Source of the DNA: Streptomyces sp. HNM0575
GTDB lineage: Bacteria > Actinomycetota > Actinomycetes > Streptomycetales > Streptomycetaceae
Direction of reading: 5' to 3'
NCBI RefSeq assembly: GCF_012726265.1
Contig: NZ_JAASAG010000014.1
Span: 1-64,000 of the forward strand
DNA length: 64,000 bases
Shown: piece by piece, positions 37,752 through 46,786 of the stretch
Layout: each line of letters starts with the position of its first letter
Numbering within the stretch: position 1 is the first letter of the stretch
Notes under the pieces: generated by a model
What the model was told of the DNA's origin: nothing
What the model saw: the letters and a program-made list of their open reading frames with translations, nothing else
Databases searched by the model: none
Program-made: the position numbers and the translations under genes

Positions 37752-37873
37752 CGGGGCGGGCCCGGGACGGACGCGTTGTTCGCAGGAGAGGGCGGGGGCG
37801 CGAGCCGTGTCCGTTCCGGGCCGGGCCCCGCGCCGCGGTACGGGCGGCGGTACCGGCGGCGCTACGGGCGGCG

Positions 37874-39829
37874 TCACTGCGACCGCGTGTAGGCGAACTC
37901 CTTGCCGGTCTTCTCGAACGTCCGCACAAGACCCCCGTCTCGGGTCTCCAGCGCCGCCGACGGACCCGTGGCGCACTCGCCCGACGAGGCGGCCCTGTCG
38001 ATGCGGGGCGGGCCCAGGCGTACGGGCTCTCCGTCGCCGCCGACGGAGAAGACGTCGGCGTTGGCCTCGCAGTGCTCTTCGGGCGCCTCGGAGACCATGC
38101 GTACGGACATGCTGCCCGCCTCGACCTGCTTGACCGTCAGCGTCTGCTCGCCGCCGCCCGGCAGCGGGCGCCGCCAGGTGCCGAGGTACTCCTCCGGCAG
38201 CCTCTCCGGCTCCTTGACGCGGTGCAGCGTGGCGGTGCGGCCGGCCGCCGACCAGCGCAGCGTCGAGCGCGACTTGCCGGTGAGCGTGTGCGAACCGAGC
38301 GCCGAGCACTTCTCCTCGGGCACGCTCTTGACGACCTTGGTGTCCAGCTCGATCGACTTGCCCGCGGAGACGAGCTTGCCGTCGCTCTTGCACTCGTAGT
38401 CGGTGCCGAGGCTGATGCTGTTGGCCACGACCTCGCCGACGTTGCCGTGTGAGACCACGAACCGTCGGTACTGGCCGGTGGGTTCGCCGTCCCGTTCGAC
38501 CTCTCCGGTCCACGTGCCGACGTAACTCTCGGGAACGTCCGACGACTCGGTGGTCCCGCCGGTCTTCTCCGAGCCCAGCAGGGGGAGTTCGGCGCCGGAC
38601 GCGGCGAAGGCGGCGACCGCCACGGCGACGGCGGCCAGCGCGCCCACCACGATGCGGTTGCGCCGGCGGCGGGCCGGGAGTCCGGTCCCGGGCTCGGGCG
38701 CCTGTTCCGCACCCGCGGACTGCGCGCCCGCGAGCTTCGTCCCCGGCTGCCGTGGGGTGTCCTGCCCGGACGCGGACGACGCCGCCTCCGCGCCGTCCGT
38801 ACGGGGCAGCGCCGACGTGTGCGCCTCCGAGGACTGCTCACCGCCGGGGACGTCGGGCGCCCCCGAGCCCGAGGGCGGGGTGTCGGTGTCGAGCAACTGC
38901 ACTGCGTGACGGCCCAGTTCGGCGATGAGCGTCGCGGGCAGCCACGGCGCGGAGGCCGTGCCGGTGGAGATCGGCTGCACGCCCGCGATGACGTCCTCGG
39001 GCGCCGGACGGTCGGCCGGGTCCTTCTCCAGGCACGAGGCGATCAGTCCGCGCAGCGGCTCCTCGATGCCCTCCAGATCGGGCTCGCCGGAGGCGATGTT
39101 GAACATCACCGCGTGCATGCCGCCGCCCTCGCTGCCGAAGGGCGTACGACCGGTCGCGGCGTACGCGAGCACCGAGCCCATGCAGAAGACGTCGCTGGCC
39201 GGAGTGACCGGCTGGGCGCGGATCTGCTCCGGCGACATGTAGCTGGGGGAGCCCACGACGACCCCCGTGCCGGTCACCGTGGACTCGGGAAGGGCGTCCA
39301 GCGCGCGCACGATGCCGAAGTCGATGACGCGGGGACCGTCGATGGTGACGAGGACGTTGGACGGCTTCAGGTCGCGGTGGACCACTCCTGCGCCGTGGAT
39401 GTCGAGGAGAGCGCTGGCGAGTCCGTACGCGAGGGTGCGGATGGTGTTCTCGGGGAGCGGGCCCTCGCCCTCTCCGGCGCCCTCGGCACGCGAGGAACTC
39501 CCGGACTGCGTACGGGCGGTGACGACCTGTTCCAGGGACGGTCCCGCGATGTAGCCGGTGGCGACCCACGGGTTCTCGGCCTCGGTGTCCGCGTCGAGCA
39601 CGGGAGCGGTCCAGCGCTCTCCCACCCGGCGTGCGGCCGCCACCTCCAGCCGGAAGCGCGAGCGGAACTCCGACTCGGCCGCCAGCTCGGCCTTGATCAG
39701 CTTCACGGCGACCGTGCGTCCGCCCTCGGAACGGGCAAGGTAGACACGGCCCATGCCGCCGGAGCCGAGCCTGTTCAGCAGGCGGTATCGGCCGATGGTC
39801 CGCGGGTCGTCCGCCGCCAGCGGTGCCAT
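37874..39829 (-). CDS. Receptor-like Ser/Thr protein kinase
   Basis: This 651-aa Hanks-type kinase has a catalytic domain at about 10-290: GSGGMGRVYLA loop, invariant Lys in VAVKLIK, HRDLKPSN catalytic loop, DFG and SPSYMSPEQ. A Ser/Gln/Gly-rich linker and one membrane helix (about 395-415) follow, then a C-terminal domain of about 230 residues with several cysteines predicted outside the cell. No PASTA repeats are present, so the sensor is of a different kind. GGGGGGACGAC precedes the ATG. It is in tandem with a second kinase reading in the same direction. Confidence 0.92.
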   Translation of the reverse strand: MAPLAADDPRTIGRYRLLNRLGSGGMGRVYLARSEGGRTVAVKLIKAELAAESEFRSRFRLEVAAARRVGERWTAPVLDADTEAENPWVATGYIAGPSLEQVVTARTQSGSSSRAEGAGEGEGPLPENTIRTLAYGLASALLDIHGAGVVHRDLKPSNVLVTIDGPRVIDFGIVRALDALPESTVTGTGVVVGSPSYMSPEQIRAQPVTPASDVFCMGSVLAYAATGRTPFGSEGGGMHAVMFNIASGEPDLEGIEEPLRGLIASCLEKDPADRPAPEDVIAGVQPISTGTASAPWLPATLIAELGRHAVQLLDTDTPPSGSGAPDVPGGEQSSEAHTSALPRTDGAEAASSASGQDTPRQPGTKLAGAQSAGAEQAPEPGTGLPARRRRNRIVVGALAAVAVAVAAFAASGAELPLLGSEKTGGTTESSDVPESYVGTWTGEVERDGEPTGQYRRFVVSHGNVGEVVANSISLGTDYECKSDGKLVSAGKSIELDTKVVKSVPEEKCSALGSHTLTGKSRSTLRWSAAGRTATLHRVKEPERLPEEYLGTWRRPLPGGGEQTLTVKQVEAGSMSVRMVSEAPEEHCEANADVFSVGGDGEPVRLGPPRIDRAASSGECATGPSAALETRDGGLVRTFEKTGKEFAYTRSQ

Positions 39830-39920
39830 GTCGTCCCCCCAGTCGTTCTTCGGCCTTCGTGCGCTGGAACCCTCTCACTCTCCGTCGCGAAGGTCACGGT
39901 CGGGCTGCCAACGCGTTCCC

Positions 39921-39962
39921 TTATTGATGCGCCGCTATTGATGCGCCGCTATTGATGCGCCG
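39921..39962. repeat. 14-bp tandem repeat, three copies
   Basis: The unit CTATTGATGCGCCG occurs three times, the first copy starting with T. It lies in the 200-bp gap between the two kinase genes, upstream of the first kinase start, and may affect its promoter. Confidence 0.88.
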
Positions 39963-40010
39963 CGCGCCCCTCCGACGCGACGCGCACGCCGCGCGCGCAG
40001 CCGCACTTCC

Positions 40011-40044
40011 CGTCAGGCGGTACGTCCCGTCAGGCGGTACGTCC
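40011..40044. repeat. 17-bp tandem duplication spanning a kinase stop codon
   Basis: CGTCAGGCGGTACGTCC occurs twice head to tail. The copy nearer the gene encodes the last residues (G-R-T-A) and stop of the DUF4328-fused kinase; the second copy repeats the same codons and a second TGA outside the gene. Confidence 0.88.
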
Positions 40045-42012
40045 CGAGAGCCTGCCGTCCTGCATGTTCGTGAGCCGGCTGACGACGACCATCGCGAGGA
40101 TCGCGGCGGGGATGCCGAACAGGTCGTTGAACATGGCGATCGAGACGGTCTCCTGCGCCGAGCCGACGCCGTCCTGCTCGTACCAGCTCTCCCAGTTGGA
40201 GTTGAAGAAGACGAAGTAGATCAGCCACATCGTCCACCAGGCGGTGACCAGGCCCCGCTTCGCCGGGGGACGCGGGCCGTATCCGTACCACTGGGCCGCG
40301 GACGGATCGCTCGCCGTCCACACGTCGTTGATGATCTGCTTCGGCATGAAGAGATTGCACACCGGGATGAACCAGCAGCACACGGACATCGCGGACGAGT
40401 AGCGGATACGGCCGGGCGCGAAGGTCTCGGCGTTCACCCGCATCCGCCAGAACCACGTGAGCCACAGCACGATCACGGCGACGCTCAGCAGGAAGCCGAT
40501 GACCTCGACGGCGATGGTGGCGCCCTGAAGTCCCCCGTATCCGCTGATGCGGTCGAGGTCGTAGTGGTAGCCGGAGCGCGCGTCGGAGGCGCTGAGCGCG
40601 TTGACCACGAAGACGTCCACGATCACGGCGATCACGCCGGCGAGCAGATGAAGGCTCATCAGCACCGTGATGGACTGCGAGAGCTTGCGCGCGGAGCGCG
40701 GCGGCACGGCGGGGCGTGCGGACTGGCTGTGCGGTGCCGGGTGACCGGGCGGGCCCGGATGGCCCGGCTGGGGCGGAACCGGCGCGTGCCCCGGCACGCC
40801 TCCCGGACCCGGCCCCGGACCCGGTCCCGGTCCCGGCGCTCCCGGCCCGAACCCCGGCTGCCACGGCGGCTGTTGACCGGGCGGCGTCGAGTACGGGCTG
40901 CTCGCGGGCGGCCCGTACCCGCCGGAGGGCGGCGGAGTGGAGGGCCCCGACGGTCCGGGCGGCGGCGTCGAGGGGACCGAAGAGGTCGACGGCGCCGACG
41001 GTCCCGAAGGCCCGGGCGGCGGAGTGGAGGGCAGGGCCCCGGGCGGTGCCGGCGACGCCGTGGCGGCGGAGGCCGCGGCGGCCGCGGGACGCGCCTCCTC
41101 CACGCTCTCCGGGTCCTCGCTGTCGAGGAGTTGCACGGCGTGCCGCCCCAGCTGCGCGAGCACCTCGCCCGGCAGCCAGGTGCCCTTCAGCCCGCCCTCG
41201 GTGTGCTGGAGCAGCATCTCGACGGTCGGCCGGTCCGCCGGGTCCTTAGCGAGGCACGCGGCGACGATGTCGAGCAACGGGCCCTCCAGCCCGGCCAGTT
41301 CGGGCGCCTCCTCGGCGATGCGGAACAGCAGCGCGTGCACACCGCTGTCCGCCGTGCCGAACGGCATCCGCCCGGTCGCCGCGTACGCCAGCACCGCGCC
41401 GAGGCAGAAGACGTCGCTCGCGGCCGTCGTCTGCAGCCCCCGCACCTGCTCGGGCGACATGAAGCCGGGCGAGCCGACGAGCGCGCCCGTACGCGTCAGA
41501 CCACCGGCCGACTGCACCGCCGAGTCCAGGGCGCGTGCGATGCCGAAGTCGATGACGCGCGGACCGTCGATGGTGATGAGGACGTTGGACGGCTTGAGGT
41601 CGCGGTGGACCAGCCCGGCCCGGTGGATGTCGTGCAGCGCGCGCACCAGCCCGGAGGCGAGCGCCGTGACGGACTCGACCGGCAGCGGCCCGTACTGGTC
41701 GTCGACGACCTCCGCGAGGGACGGCCCCGCGATGTAACCCGTCGCCACCCAGGGCGTCTCGGCGTCGGTGTCGGCGTCCAGGACGGGCGCCGTCCACTCG
41801 CCGCCGACCTTGCGGGCCGCCGTGATCTCCTGCGCGAAGCGGCGGCGGAAGTCGGCCTGGCGGGCCAGTTCGTTCTGCACCGCCTTCACCGCGACCGTGC
41901 GTCCGCGCTTGGAGCGGGCCAGGTAGACCCGGCCCATCCCGCCCTCGCCCAGCCTGCCCAGCAGCCGGAAGTCACCGATCCAGCGCGGGTCTTCGGCGCC
42001 GAGCCGCTTCAT
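40030..42012 (-). CDS. Ser/Thr protein kinase fused to a DUF4328 membrane domain
   Basis: This 660-aa protein has a Hanks-type kinase domain (about 10-275: GEGGMGRVYLA, VAVKAVQ, HRDLKPSN, DFG, SPGFMSPEQ), a long Pro/Gly/Ser-rich linker (about 310-435) and a C-terminal membrane domain of about four to five helices carrying FWRMRVNAETF, IRYSSAMSVCCWFIPVCNLF and PKQIINDVW, the DUF4328 signature. The DUF4328 part may be a membrane sensor or anchor. The ATG at 42012 is preceded by GGGGGAAGAGG; an open frame upstream is not coding. It is paralogous in its kinase domain to the kinase downstream. Confidence 0.9.
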   Translation of the reverse strand: MKRLGAEDPRWIGDFRLLGRLGEGGMGRVYLARSKRGRTVAVKAVQNELARQADFRRRFAQEITAARKVGGEWTAPVLDADTDAETPWVATGYIAGPSLAEVVDDQYGPLPVESVTALASGLVRALHDIHRAGLVHRDLKPSNVLITIDGPRVIDFGIARALDSAVQSAGGLTRTGALVGSPGFMSPEQVRGLQTTAASDVFCLGAVLAYAATGRMPFGTADSGVHALLFRIAEEAPELAGLEGPLLDIVAACLAKDPADRPTVEMLLQHTEGGLKGTWLPGEVLAQLGRHAVQLLDSEDPESVEEARPAAAAASAATASPAPPGALPSTPPPGPSGPSAPSTSSVPSTPPPGPSGPSTPPPSGGYGPPASSPYSTPPGQQPPWQPGFGPGAPGPGPGPGPGPGGVPGHAPVPPQPGHPGPPGHPAPHSQSARPAVPPRSARKLSQSITVLMSLHLLAGVIAVIVDVFVVNALSASDARSGYHYDLDRISGYGGLQGATIAVEVIGFLLSVAVIVLWLTWFWRMRVNAETFAPGRIRYSSAMSVCCWFIPVCNLFMPKQIINDVWTASDPSAAQWYGYGPRPPAKRGLVTAWWTMWLIYFVFFNSNWESWYEQDGVGSAQETVSIAMFNDLFGIPAAILAMVVVSRLTNMQDGRLSGRTA

Positions 42013-42167
42013 GTGCCTACCTCTTCCCCCCGGGTATTCGCCTGTCACGAGAATAGGTCGGCTGACGGCGGGCTTTGGGCGGAGCCCGGGATCCGATCCG
42101 ATAACACGTACCGCCGCGGGGCCCGGTATCCGTCCGGAAGCCGCCCACGTCGCCTCATTTGAGATGC

Positions 42168-42191
42168 AATTGAGATGACAAGCTCTCAATT
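42168..42191. promoter_or_regulatory. Inverted repeat upstream of the DUF4956 gene
   Basis: AATTGAGA-N8-TCTCAATT is a perfect 8+8 inverted repeat. An additional TTGAGATG half-site lies 11 bp upstream (42159-42166), one helical turn away. It sits between the divergent kinase and DUF4956 genes. It resembles a HAIR element but has 8 rather than 7 bp between arms and a different inner base. Confidence 0.65.
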
Positions 42192-42257
42192 CGCCCTTAT
42201 CGGTGGGCTGGTGACCGTAGCGGTCCCCAGGTCCACGGCCTCCCTTAACTTCCCGAT

Positions 42258-42944
42258 ATGGACCTGATAAGCGAGATTCTCGCCCATTTCATCCTGGACT
42301 TCGCCGCCGTCTGCGTGCTGACTTTCGCCGTCTACTATCCGCGGCACCGGCGGCGGGATCTGATTCCCGGCTATCTCGCGATGAACGTCTCGCTCTTCGC
42401 CCTCGCCGCGGCGCTCGGCCGCAGCGGCGACAAGGGGGGCATCGCGCTCGGGTTCGGTCTGATCGGGGTGCTGTCGATCGTCGGGCTGCGCTCGGAGTCC
42501 ATGCAGAGCGAAGAGGTCGCGTACTACTTCACGACGCTCGTCCTGGGTCTCATCTCCGGCCTGCCGAACGTGAGTCTGCCGCTCGCCGGGCTCCTGTGCG
42601 CGCTGCCGCTCGCGGTGGTGTACGTCGCCGGGCATCCGCGACTCTTCGCCCGCACGCAGCGCGCTCTCGTCACGATCGACGCGGCGGTCACCGAGCCCGA
42701 CGCCATCGAGGCGTTCGTACGGGACCGGCTGGGGGAGCCGCTGTCCTGGAAGATCCAGGAGGTCGACTACGGCCGGAACCTCACCGTCGTCGACGTGCGC
42801 TACCGGGGGTCGCGCGGCGGCGGAGCGGGCCGTGCGCGGCGGATCCTCAGGATCGTACGGCCGCCGAGGCTCAAGCGGACGGCGCGGAACGGGCGCGCGC
42901 GGGCGGCCGACGGGCGGACCACGCTGTTCTCGGACAAGCCCTGA
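42258..42944 (+). CDS. DUF4956 membrane protein
   Basis: This 228-aa protein has four to five N-terminal membrane helices (residues 8-130) with the family block HRRRDLIPGYLAMNVSLFALAAAL and LRSESMQSEEVAYYFTTL, and a soluble C-terminal domain (about 135-200) ending in a basic tail. DUF4956 proteins often neighbour VTC-type polyphosphate polymerases; none is seen here. The function is unknown. A 22-bp tandem repeat follows its 3' end. Confidence 0.85.
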   Translation: MDLISEILAHFILDFAAVCVLTFAVYYPRHRRRDLIPGYLAMNVSLFALAAALGRSGDKGGIALGFGLIGVLSIVGLRSESMQSEEVAYYFTTLVLGLISGLPNVSLPLAGLLCALPLAVVYVAGHPRLFARTQRALVTIDAAVTEPDAIEAFVRDRLGEPLSWKIQEVDYGRNLTVVDVRYRGSRGGGAGRARRILRIVRPPRLKRTARNGRARAADGRTTLFSDKP

Positions 42945-42981
42945 GAAACCCGCTGTTTCCCAGGCCCCAACTCCCGGTCCT

Positions 42982-43047
42982 GGCCCGCGAACCGCAGGCT
43001 CTCGGCCCGCGTGCCGCAGGTCCCGGGCCCGCGTGCCGCAGGTCCCG
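42982..43047. repeat. 22-bp tandem repeat, three copies
   Basis: GGCCCGCGTGCCGCAGGTCCCG occurs twice perfectly and once in diverged form (first copy). It lies 37 bp after the DUF4956 stop and before the aminotransferase operon. Confidence 0.85.
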
Positions 43048-43187
43048 GTCCCGCGGTGTCACGGCGTACCGCCGGACGCTGTCAGCAACCGTGTTCGGCC
43101 GATTCCCGCGACGGGCTCTAGGCTGTGGGCCGTCCCATGGCCGTGGGCAGCACCACCGGCGCCTTCCCCGAGCTGAGGAGCCAGCAC

Positions 43188-44594
43188 GTGACCGACACGA
43201 GCACGAACACACCGTCCCCCGCCGCAGGCCCTCCCGCCTCCGTCCCCGATCCCGCCGCCGGCGAGGCCGTACGGGCCGCGGACCGCGCCCACGTCTTCCA
43301 CTCCTGGTCCGCGCAGGGACTGATCGAACCGCTGCCGGTCGCCGGCGGCGAGGGCTCGTACTTCTGGGACTACGACGGCAACCGCTACCTCGACTTCTCG
43401 TCCCAGCTGGTCAACACCAACATCGGTCACCAGCACCCCAAGGTCGTCGCCGCCATCCAGGAGCAGGCGGCCCGCATGTGCACCATGGCGCCCGGCTTCG
43501 CCGTCGACGTGCGTGCGGAGGCCGCGCGGCTCGTCGCCGAGCGCACCCCCGGCGACCTCGACAAGATCTTCTGGACGAACGGCGGCGCCGAGGCCGTCGA
43601 GAACGCCGTCCGCATGGCGAAGCTGCACACCGGCCGCCCCAAGGTGCTGAGCACCTACCGCTCGTACCACGGCCACACCGCGGCGGCGATCCACATCACC
43701 GGCGAACCGCGCCGCTGGGCCAACGACACGGGAGCCGCGGGCGCCGTGCACTTCTTCGGCCCGCATCTGTACCGGTCGCACTTCTACGCCGAGACCCAGG
43801 AGCAGGAGTCCGCCCGGGCTTTGGCGCACCTGGAGGAGACCATCGCCTACGAGGGCCCCGGCACGATAGCCGCGGTGATCCTCGAGACCGTGCCCGGCAC
43901 CGCCGGCGTCCTCGTGCCGCCGCCGGGCTATCTCGCGGGCGTCCGCGAGCTGTGCGACCGGCACGGCATCGTCTTCATCCTCGACGAGGTGATGGCCGGA
44001 TTCGGGCGTACGGGCGCCTGGTTCGCCGCCGACCACTTCGGCGTCACCCCGGACCTCATCACCTTCGCCAAGGGCGTCAACTCCGGCTATGTGCCGCTGG
44101 GCGGCGTGGCCATCTCCGCCGAGATCGCGGCCACCTTCGACAAGCGCCCCTACCCGGGCGGTCTGACCTACTCCGGGCATCCGCTGGCGTGCGGCTCGGC
44201 CGTCGCGACGATCAACGCCATGGCGGAGGAGGGCATCGTCGAGCACGCGGCCCGGATCGGCGAGGACGTCATCGGCCCGGCGCTGCGGGAGATCGCGGCC
44301 CGCCACCCGTCGGTCGGCGAGGTGCGCGGCATGGGCGTCTTCTGGGCGCTGGACCTCGTACGGGACGAGACGACCCGCGAGCCCCTCGTGCCGTACAACG
44401 CGAGCGGCGCCGACAACAAGCCGATGGCCGACTTCGCGGCGGCCTGCAAGCGCGGCGGTCTGTGGCCGTTCGTGAACATGAACCGCACCCACGTCGTGCC
44501 GCCGTGCACCGTCAGCGAGGCGGAGGCCAAGGAGGGCCTGGCCGTGCTGGACGAGGCGCTCGCCGCCGCGGACGCGCACACGACCGCCGGGTGA
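43188..44594 (+). CDS. Class III PLP aminotransferase
   Basis: This 468-aa fold-type I omega-aminotransferase has DYDGNRYLDFSSQLVNTNIGH at the start, FWTNGGAEAVENAVRMAK, SYHGHT, FILDEVMAGFGRTG and the PLP lysine in FAKGVNSGYVPLGG. The second half has FVNMNRTHVVPPCT. Such enzymes move amino groups from beta-alanine, taurine, GABA or similar donors to pyruvate or 2-oxoglutarate; the donor is not predictable here. GTG 43188 is preceded by GAGGAG. Its stop overlaps the GntR regulator start (TGATG), so that regulator probably controls its own operon. Confidence 0.9.
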   Translation: MTDTSTNTPSPAAGPPASVPDPAAGEAVRAADRAHVFHSWSAQGLIEPLPVAGGEGSYFWDYDGNRYLDFSSQLVNTNIGHQHPKVVAAIQEQAARMCTMAPGFAVDVRAEAARLVAERTPGDLDKIFWTNGGAEAVENAVRMAKLHTGRPKVLSTYRSYHGHTAAAIHITGEPRRWANDTGAAGAVHFFGPHLYRSHFYAETQEQESARALAHLEETIAYEGPGTIAAVILETVPGTAGVLVPPPGYLAGVRELCDRHGIVFILDEVMAGFGRTGAWFAADHFGVTPDLITFAKGVNSGYVPLGGVAISAEIAATFDKRPYPGGLTYSGHPLACGSAVATINAMAEEGIVEHAARIGEDVIGPALREIAARHPSVGEVRGMGVFWALDLVRDETTREPLVPYNASGADNKPMADFAAACKRGGLWPFVNMNRTHVVPPCTVSEAEAKEGLAVLDEALAAADAHTTAG

Positions 44595-45265
44595 TGATCA
44601 AGCGAAGTACGCTGCGGTCGCAGATCGCCTCGGCGCTGCGTGACGAGATCCTGGCCGGGAGGCTCCCGGCCGGGAGTCACTTCACGGTCAAGGAGATCGC
44701 CGAGCAGTACGGGGTGTCGGCGACGCCCGTGCGCGAGGCGCTCGTCGACCTCGCCGCGCAGGGGCTGCTGGACGTGGAGCAGCACCGGGGCTTCCGCGTC
44801 CACGAGTTCACCGTCGACGACTACCGGGCGATGGTGAAGGCCCGGATGGTCGTCCTGGACGGACTCGTACACGGCTACATCTCCGACGAAGGGCCCGTGC
44901 CGGTCGTCGCGCCCGACGAGCCCGCCCTCGCGTCGGTGCGCCGCCGGGCGGAGGCGGCGGTGCGGGCGGCCCGCGCCGGCGATCTCGACGTGCTGATCGG
45001 CTACGACCTGCGCTACTGGCGGGAGTTGGGCGAGACCATCGGGAACCGCTACATCTGCGACTTCCTCGACCGGCTCCGAGTGCAGTGCTGGGTCTACGCC
45101 GTGCCGTGCCTGCGCAGGGAGCACCACGTCGGCAAGCGGTTGTGGGCGGGGCACCGGGATCTGCTGGACGCCGTGGAGCGCGAGGACGCGGAGGCGGCCC
45201 GGCGCATCGTCGGCGAGCAGCACCGGCACGCGCTCGCGATCGCGGAGAAGTCGCCGCGATGGTGA
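44594..45265 (+). CDS. GntR-family (FadR-like) transcriptional regulator
   Basis: This 223-aa protein has an N-terminal GntR winged helix (about 5-70: LRSQIASALRDEILAGRLPAG, VKEIAEQYGVSATPVREAL) and an all-helical FCD-type ligand domain with conserved polar residues in DLRYWRELGETIGNRY and GHRDLLDAVEREDA. It is fused by overlap to the aminotransferase gene, suggesting it senses the substrate or product of that enzyme. Confidence 0.88.
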   Translation: MIKRSTLRSQIASALRDEILAGRLPAGSHFTVKEIAEQYGVSATPVREALVDLAAQGLLDVEQHRGFRVHEFTVDDYRAMVKARMVVLDGLVHGYISDEGPVPVVAPDEPALASVRRRAEAAVRAARAGDLDVLIGYDLRYWRELGETIGNRYICDFLDRLRVQCWVYAVPCLRREHHVGKRLWAGHRDLLDAVEREDAEAARRIVGEQHRHALAIAEKSPRW

Positions 45266-45311
45266 ACGGGCGGCCCGTGCACGGCATTACGCTGACACTC
45301 CCAGGCTGCGG

Positions 45312-45977
45312 ATGGAGTATCCCTTGGCATGTGACCTCTGGCTGGTCCCCCTCGTCGACGTGCTGTGCCACAGCCCCGACAACCCCTTCGCCGAGGAGAT
45401 CGCTTCGTATGACAAGGCCCTGACCGAGGCCGGACTGCCGCCGGTGCCCGTCTACAACTACATGCCGGGCCTGTCGGGGGACGTCGCGCCGATCGCCGGA
45501 TTCGACTACGAGGCACTGCACTTCCTGCGCCGCGCGCACATCCTCCAGCTGTGCGGCCTGGAGGTCACTCCGGTCGACGAACTCGGCGGCGACTACGAGC
45601 AGTTGCTGGAGATGTTCGAGACGACGGTGCAGCAGTCGCACCTGGTGTGGCACTACGACCACGCGGGCGCGTACGTGCCCCTCGACTTCCCCGTGCCGCT
45701 CGCCAACGACGAACTGATAGACGGCGGCGGGCCGTTGGGCTCCAGCCACGGCCTGCTTCGCGAACTGGAGGCCGTGGCACCGTACTTGGGCCTCGATCCG
45801 GCGGCACCGCCGCCCGCTCCGGCGTCCCCCTCGCGGCCCACGGACCTCGCGGAGCCCGCGGAGACGCCGGTCGCCTACGGGGACGAGCCGTTCGCGCAGG
45901 AGCGCCACGTATGGCTGGGGCTGCACGCGGCGGCGACCCGGAGCCTGGCGCAGGGCTCGATGATCGTCTTCAGCTAG
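45312..45977 (+). CDS. Hypothetical actinobacterial protein
   Basis: This 221-aa protein is not recognised. It has a hydrophobic N-terminal strand (DLWLVPLVDVLCHSPDNPF), an acidic middle with ELGGDYEQLLEMFETTVQQSHLVWHYDHAGAYVPL (several histidines that could bind metal), and a Pro/Ala-rich linker before a C-terminal helix with FAQERHVWLGLHAAATRSLAQG. Codon use is typical of the neighbours, supporting real coding. No signal peptide. The start ATG at 45312 has only a weak ribosome binding site; a TTG at 45324 is possible. Confidence 0.7.
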   Translation: MEYPLACDLWLVPLVDVLCHSPDNPFAEEIASYDKALTEAGLPPVPVYNYMPGLSGDVAPIAGFDYEALHFLRRAHILQLCGLEVTPVDELGGDYEQLLEMFETTVQQSHLVWHYDHAGAYVPLDFPVPLANDELIDGGGPLGSSHGLLRELEAVAPYLGLDPAAPPPAPASPSRPTDLAEPAETPVAYGDEPFAQERHVWLGLHAAATRSLAQGSMIVFS

Positions 45978-46024
45978 CGCCCGCGCCGGCGCCCGCACAC
46001 GGGGCGGCCCCGCCCCGCCCCGGC

Positions 46025-46732
46025 TCAGTTCGGGGTGTCCTCGGGCGGCCGCTGGCGCGGCATGCTCGGGCGGAAGCCAGGGGACTTCGGGAAGCGGTGC
46101 ACGTTCTGCGCGGCGACGCACACCTCGGCCGGACGGACCTGCGGCGAGGTGTCCGGCTGCGACGGCGACGGGGCGAAGCCGGGCCTGAACTCCAGCATCC
46201 AGTCGGCCGTTTCGGCCCGTACGACCTCCGAGACGTCCTCCGTGAAGCGGCGCAGCAAGGTCAGGCCGCGCTCGGCGGCCTCGTTCGCACCGCCCTCCTT
46301 GGGGCCGAGCATCTCCCGCACCGACTCCGACGCCCACTCGTACTGCAAGGTCTCCAGCCTCCGCTGAATCGCCTGCGCCGTCGCGACGTCCCTGATCCAG
46401 CCCGTCGTGAGCCCGAAGCAGCGGTCGGCGCACACGCACACCACCGCGCCCAGCAGCGCCACATAGCCCCACGAGGCATGGCCCGCGGACACCGTGTCCG
46501 TGAGGGCCAGCAGCGGCAGCAGCGCGGCGGCCGTCGCCCCGACCGAGGCGCCGGCGCGCAGCACCCGCGCGCCGCGGCGCTTGCGGGTGCGGTCGGCCAG
46601 ATACCAGTCGGCGATGAACAGCGCCCGCTGCTCCACCCATACGTACAGCTCGTCGAGGCGTTCCCCGGGCTCTCCCCAGTCCCCGAGCGGGAACGCCCGT
46701 CCCGCCCCGGGTCGCAACTCCGGCTTGCTCAC
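46025..46732 (-). CDS. SLATT-like two-helix membrane protein
   Basis: This 235-aa protein has the arrangement of SLATT-domain proteins: a helix with LYVWVEQRALFIADWYLADRTRKRRGARVLR, two membrane helices (about 70-110), and a long helical C-terminal part with IQRRLETLQYEWASESVREM. SLATT domains are proposed 2TM effectors in nucleotide-dependent conflict systems. Here no SMODS, SLOG or other partner is adjacent, and the gene is divergent from purD, so a housekeeping role is equally possible. I use GTG 46732 because a GGGG tract lies at a proper distance; GTG 46738 or the ATG further upstream are alternatives. Confidence 0.65.
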   Translation of the reverse strand: MSKPELRPGAGRAFPLGDWGEPGERLDELYVWVEQRALFIADWYLADRTRKRRGARVLRAGASVGATAAALLPLLALTDTVSAGHASWGYVALLGAVVCVCADRCFGLTTGWIRDVATAQAIQRRLETLQYEWASESVREMLGPKEGGANEAAERGLTLLRRFTEDVSEVVRAETADWMLEFRPGFAPSPSQPDTSPQVRPAEVCVAAQNVHRFPKSPGFRPSMPRQRPPEDTPN

Positions 46733-46772
46733 TGCCACACCCCACAACACATGAACACGACCACGACCGCTT

Positions 46773-46786
46773 GGAAGGGCCCTTCC
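46773..46786. promoter_or_regulatory. 14-bp palindrome in the SLATT/purD intergenic region
   Basis: GGAAGGGCCCTTCC is a perfect palindrome in the 196-bp gap between the divergent SLATT-like and purD genes. Its GAAGGGCCCTT core also occurs in the palindrome at 53288-53315, upstream of another regulator gene. Confidence 0.45.

Noticed and set aside
42168-42191. Second HAIR (HspR) site
   Set aside because: The half-sites are similar, but the spacer is 8 bp instead of 7 and the inner base differs, so it is recorded as an unknown operator.
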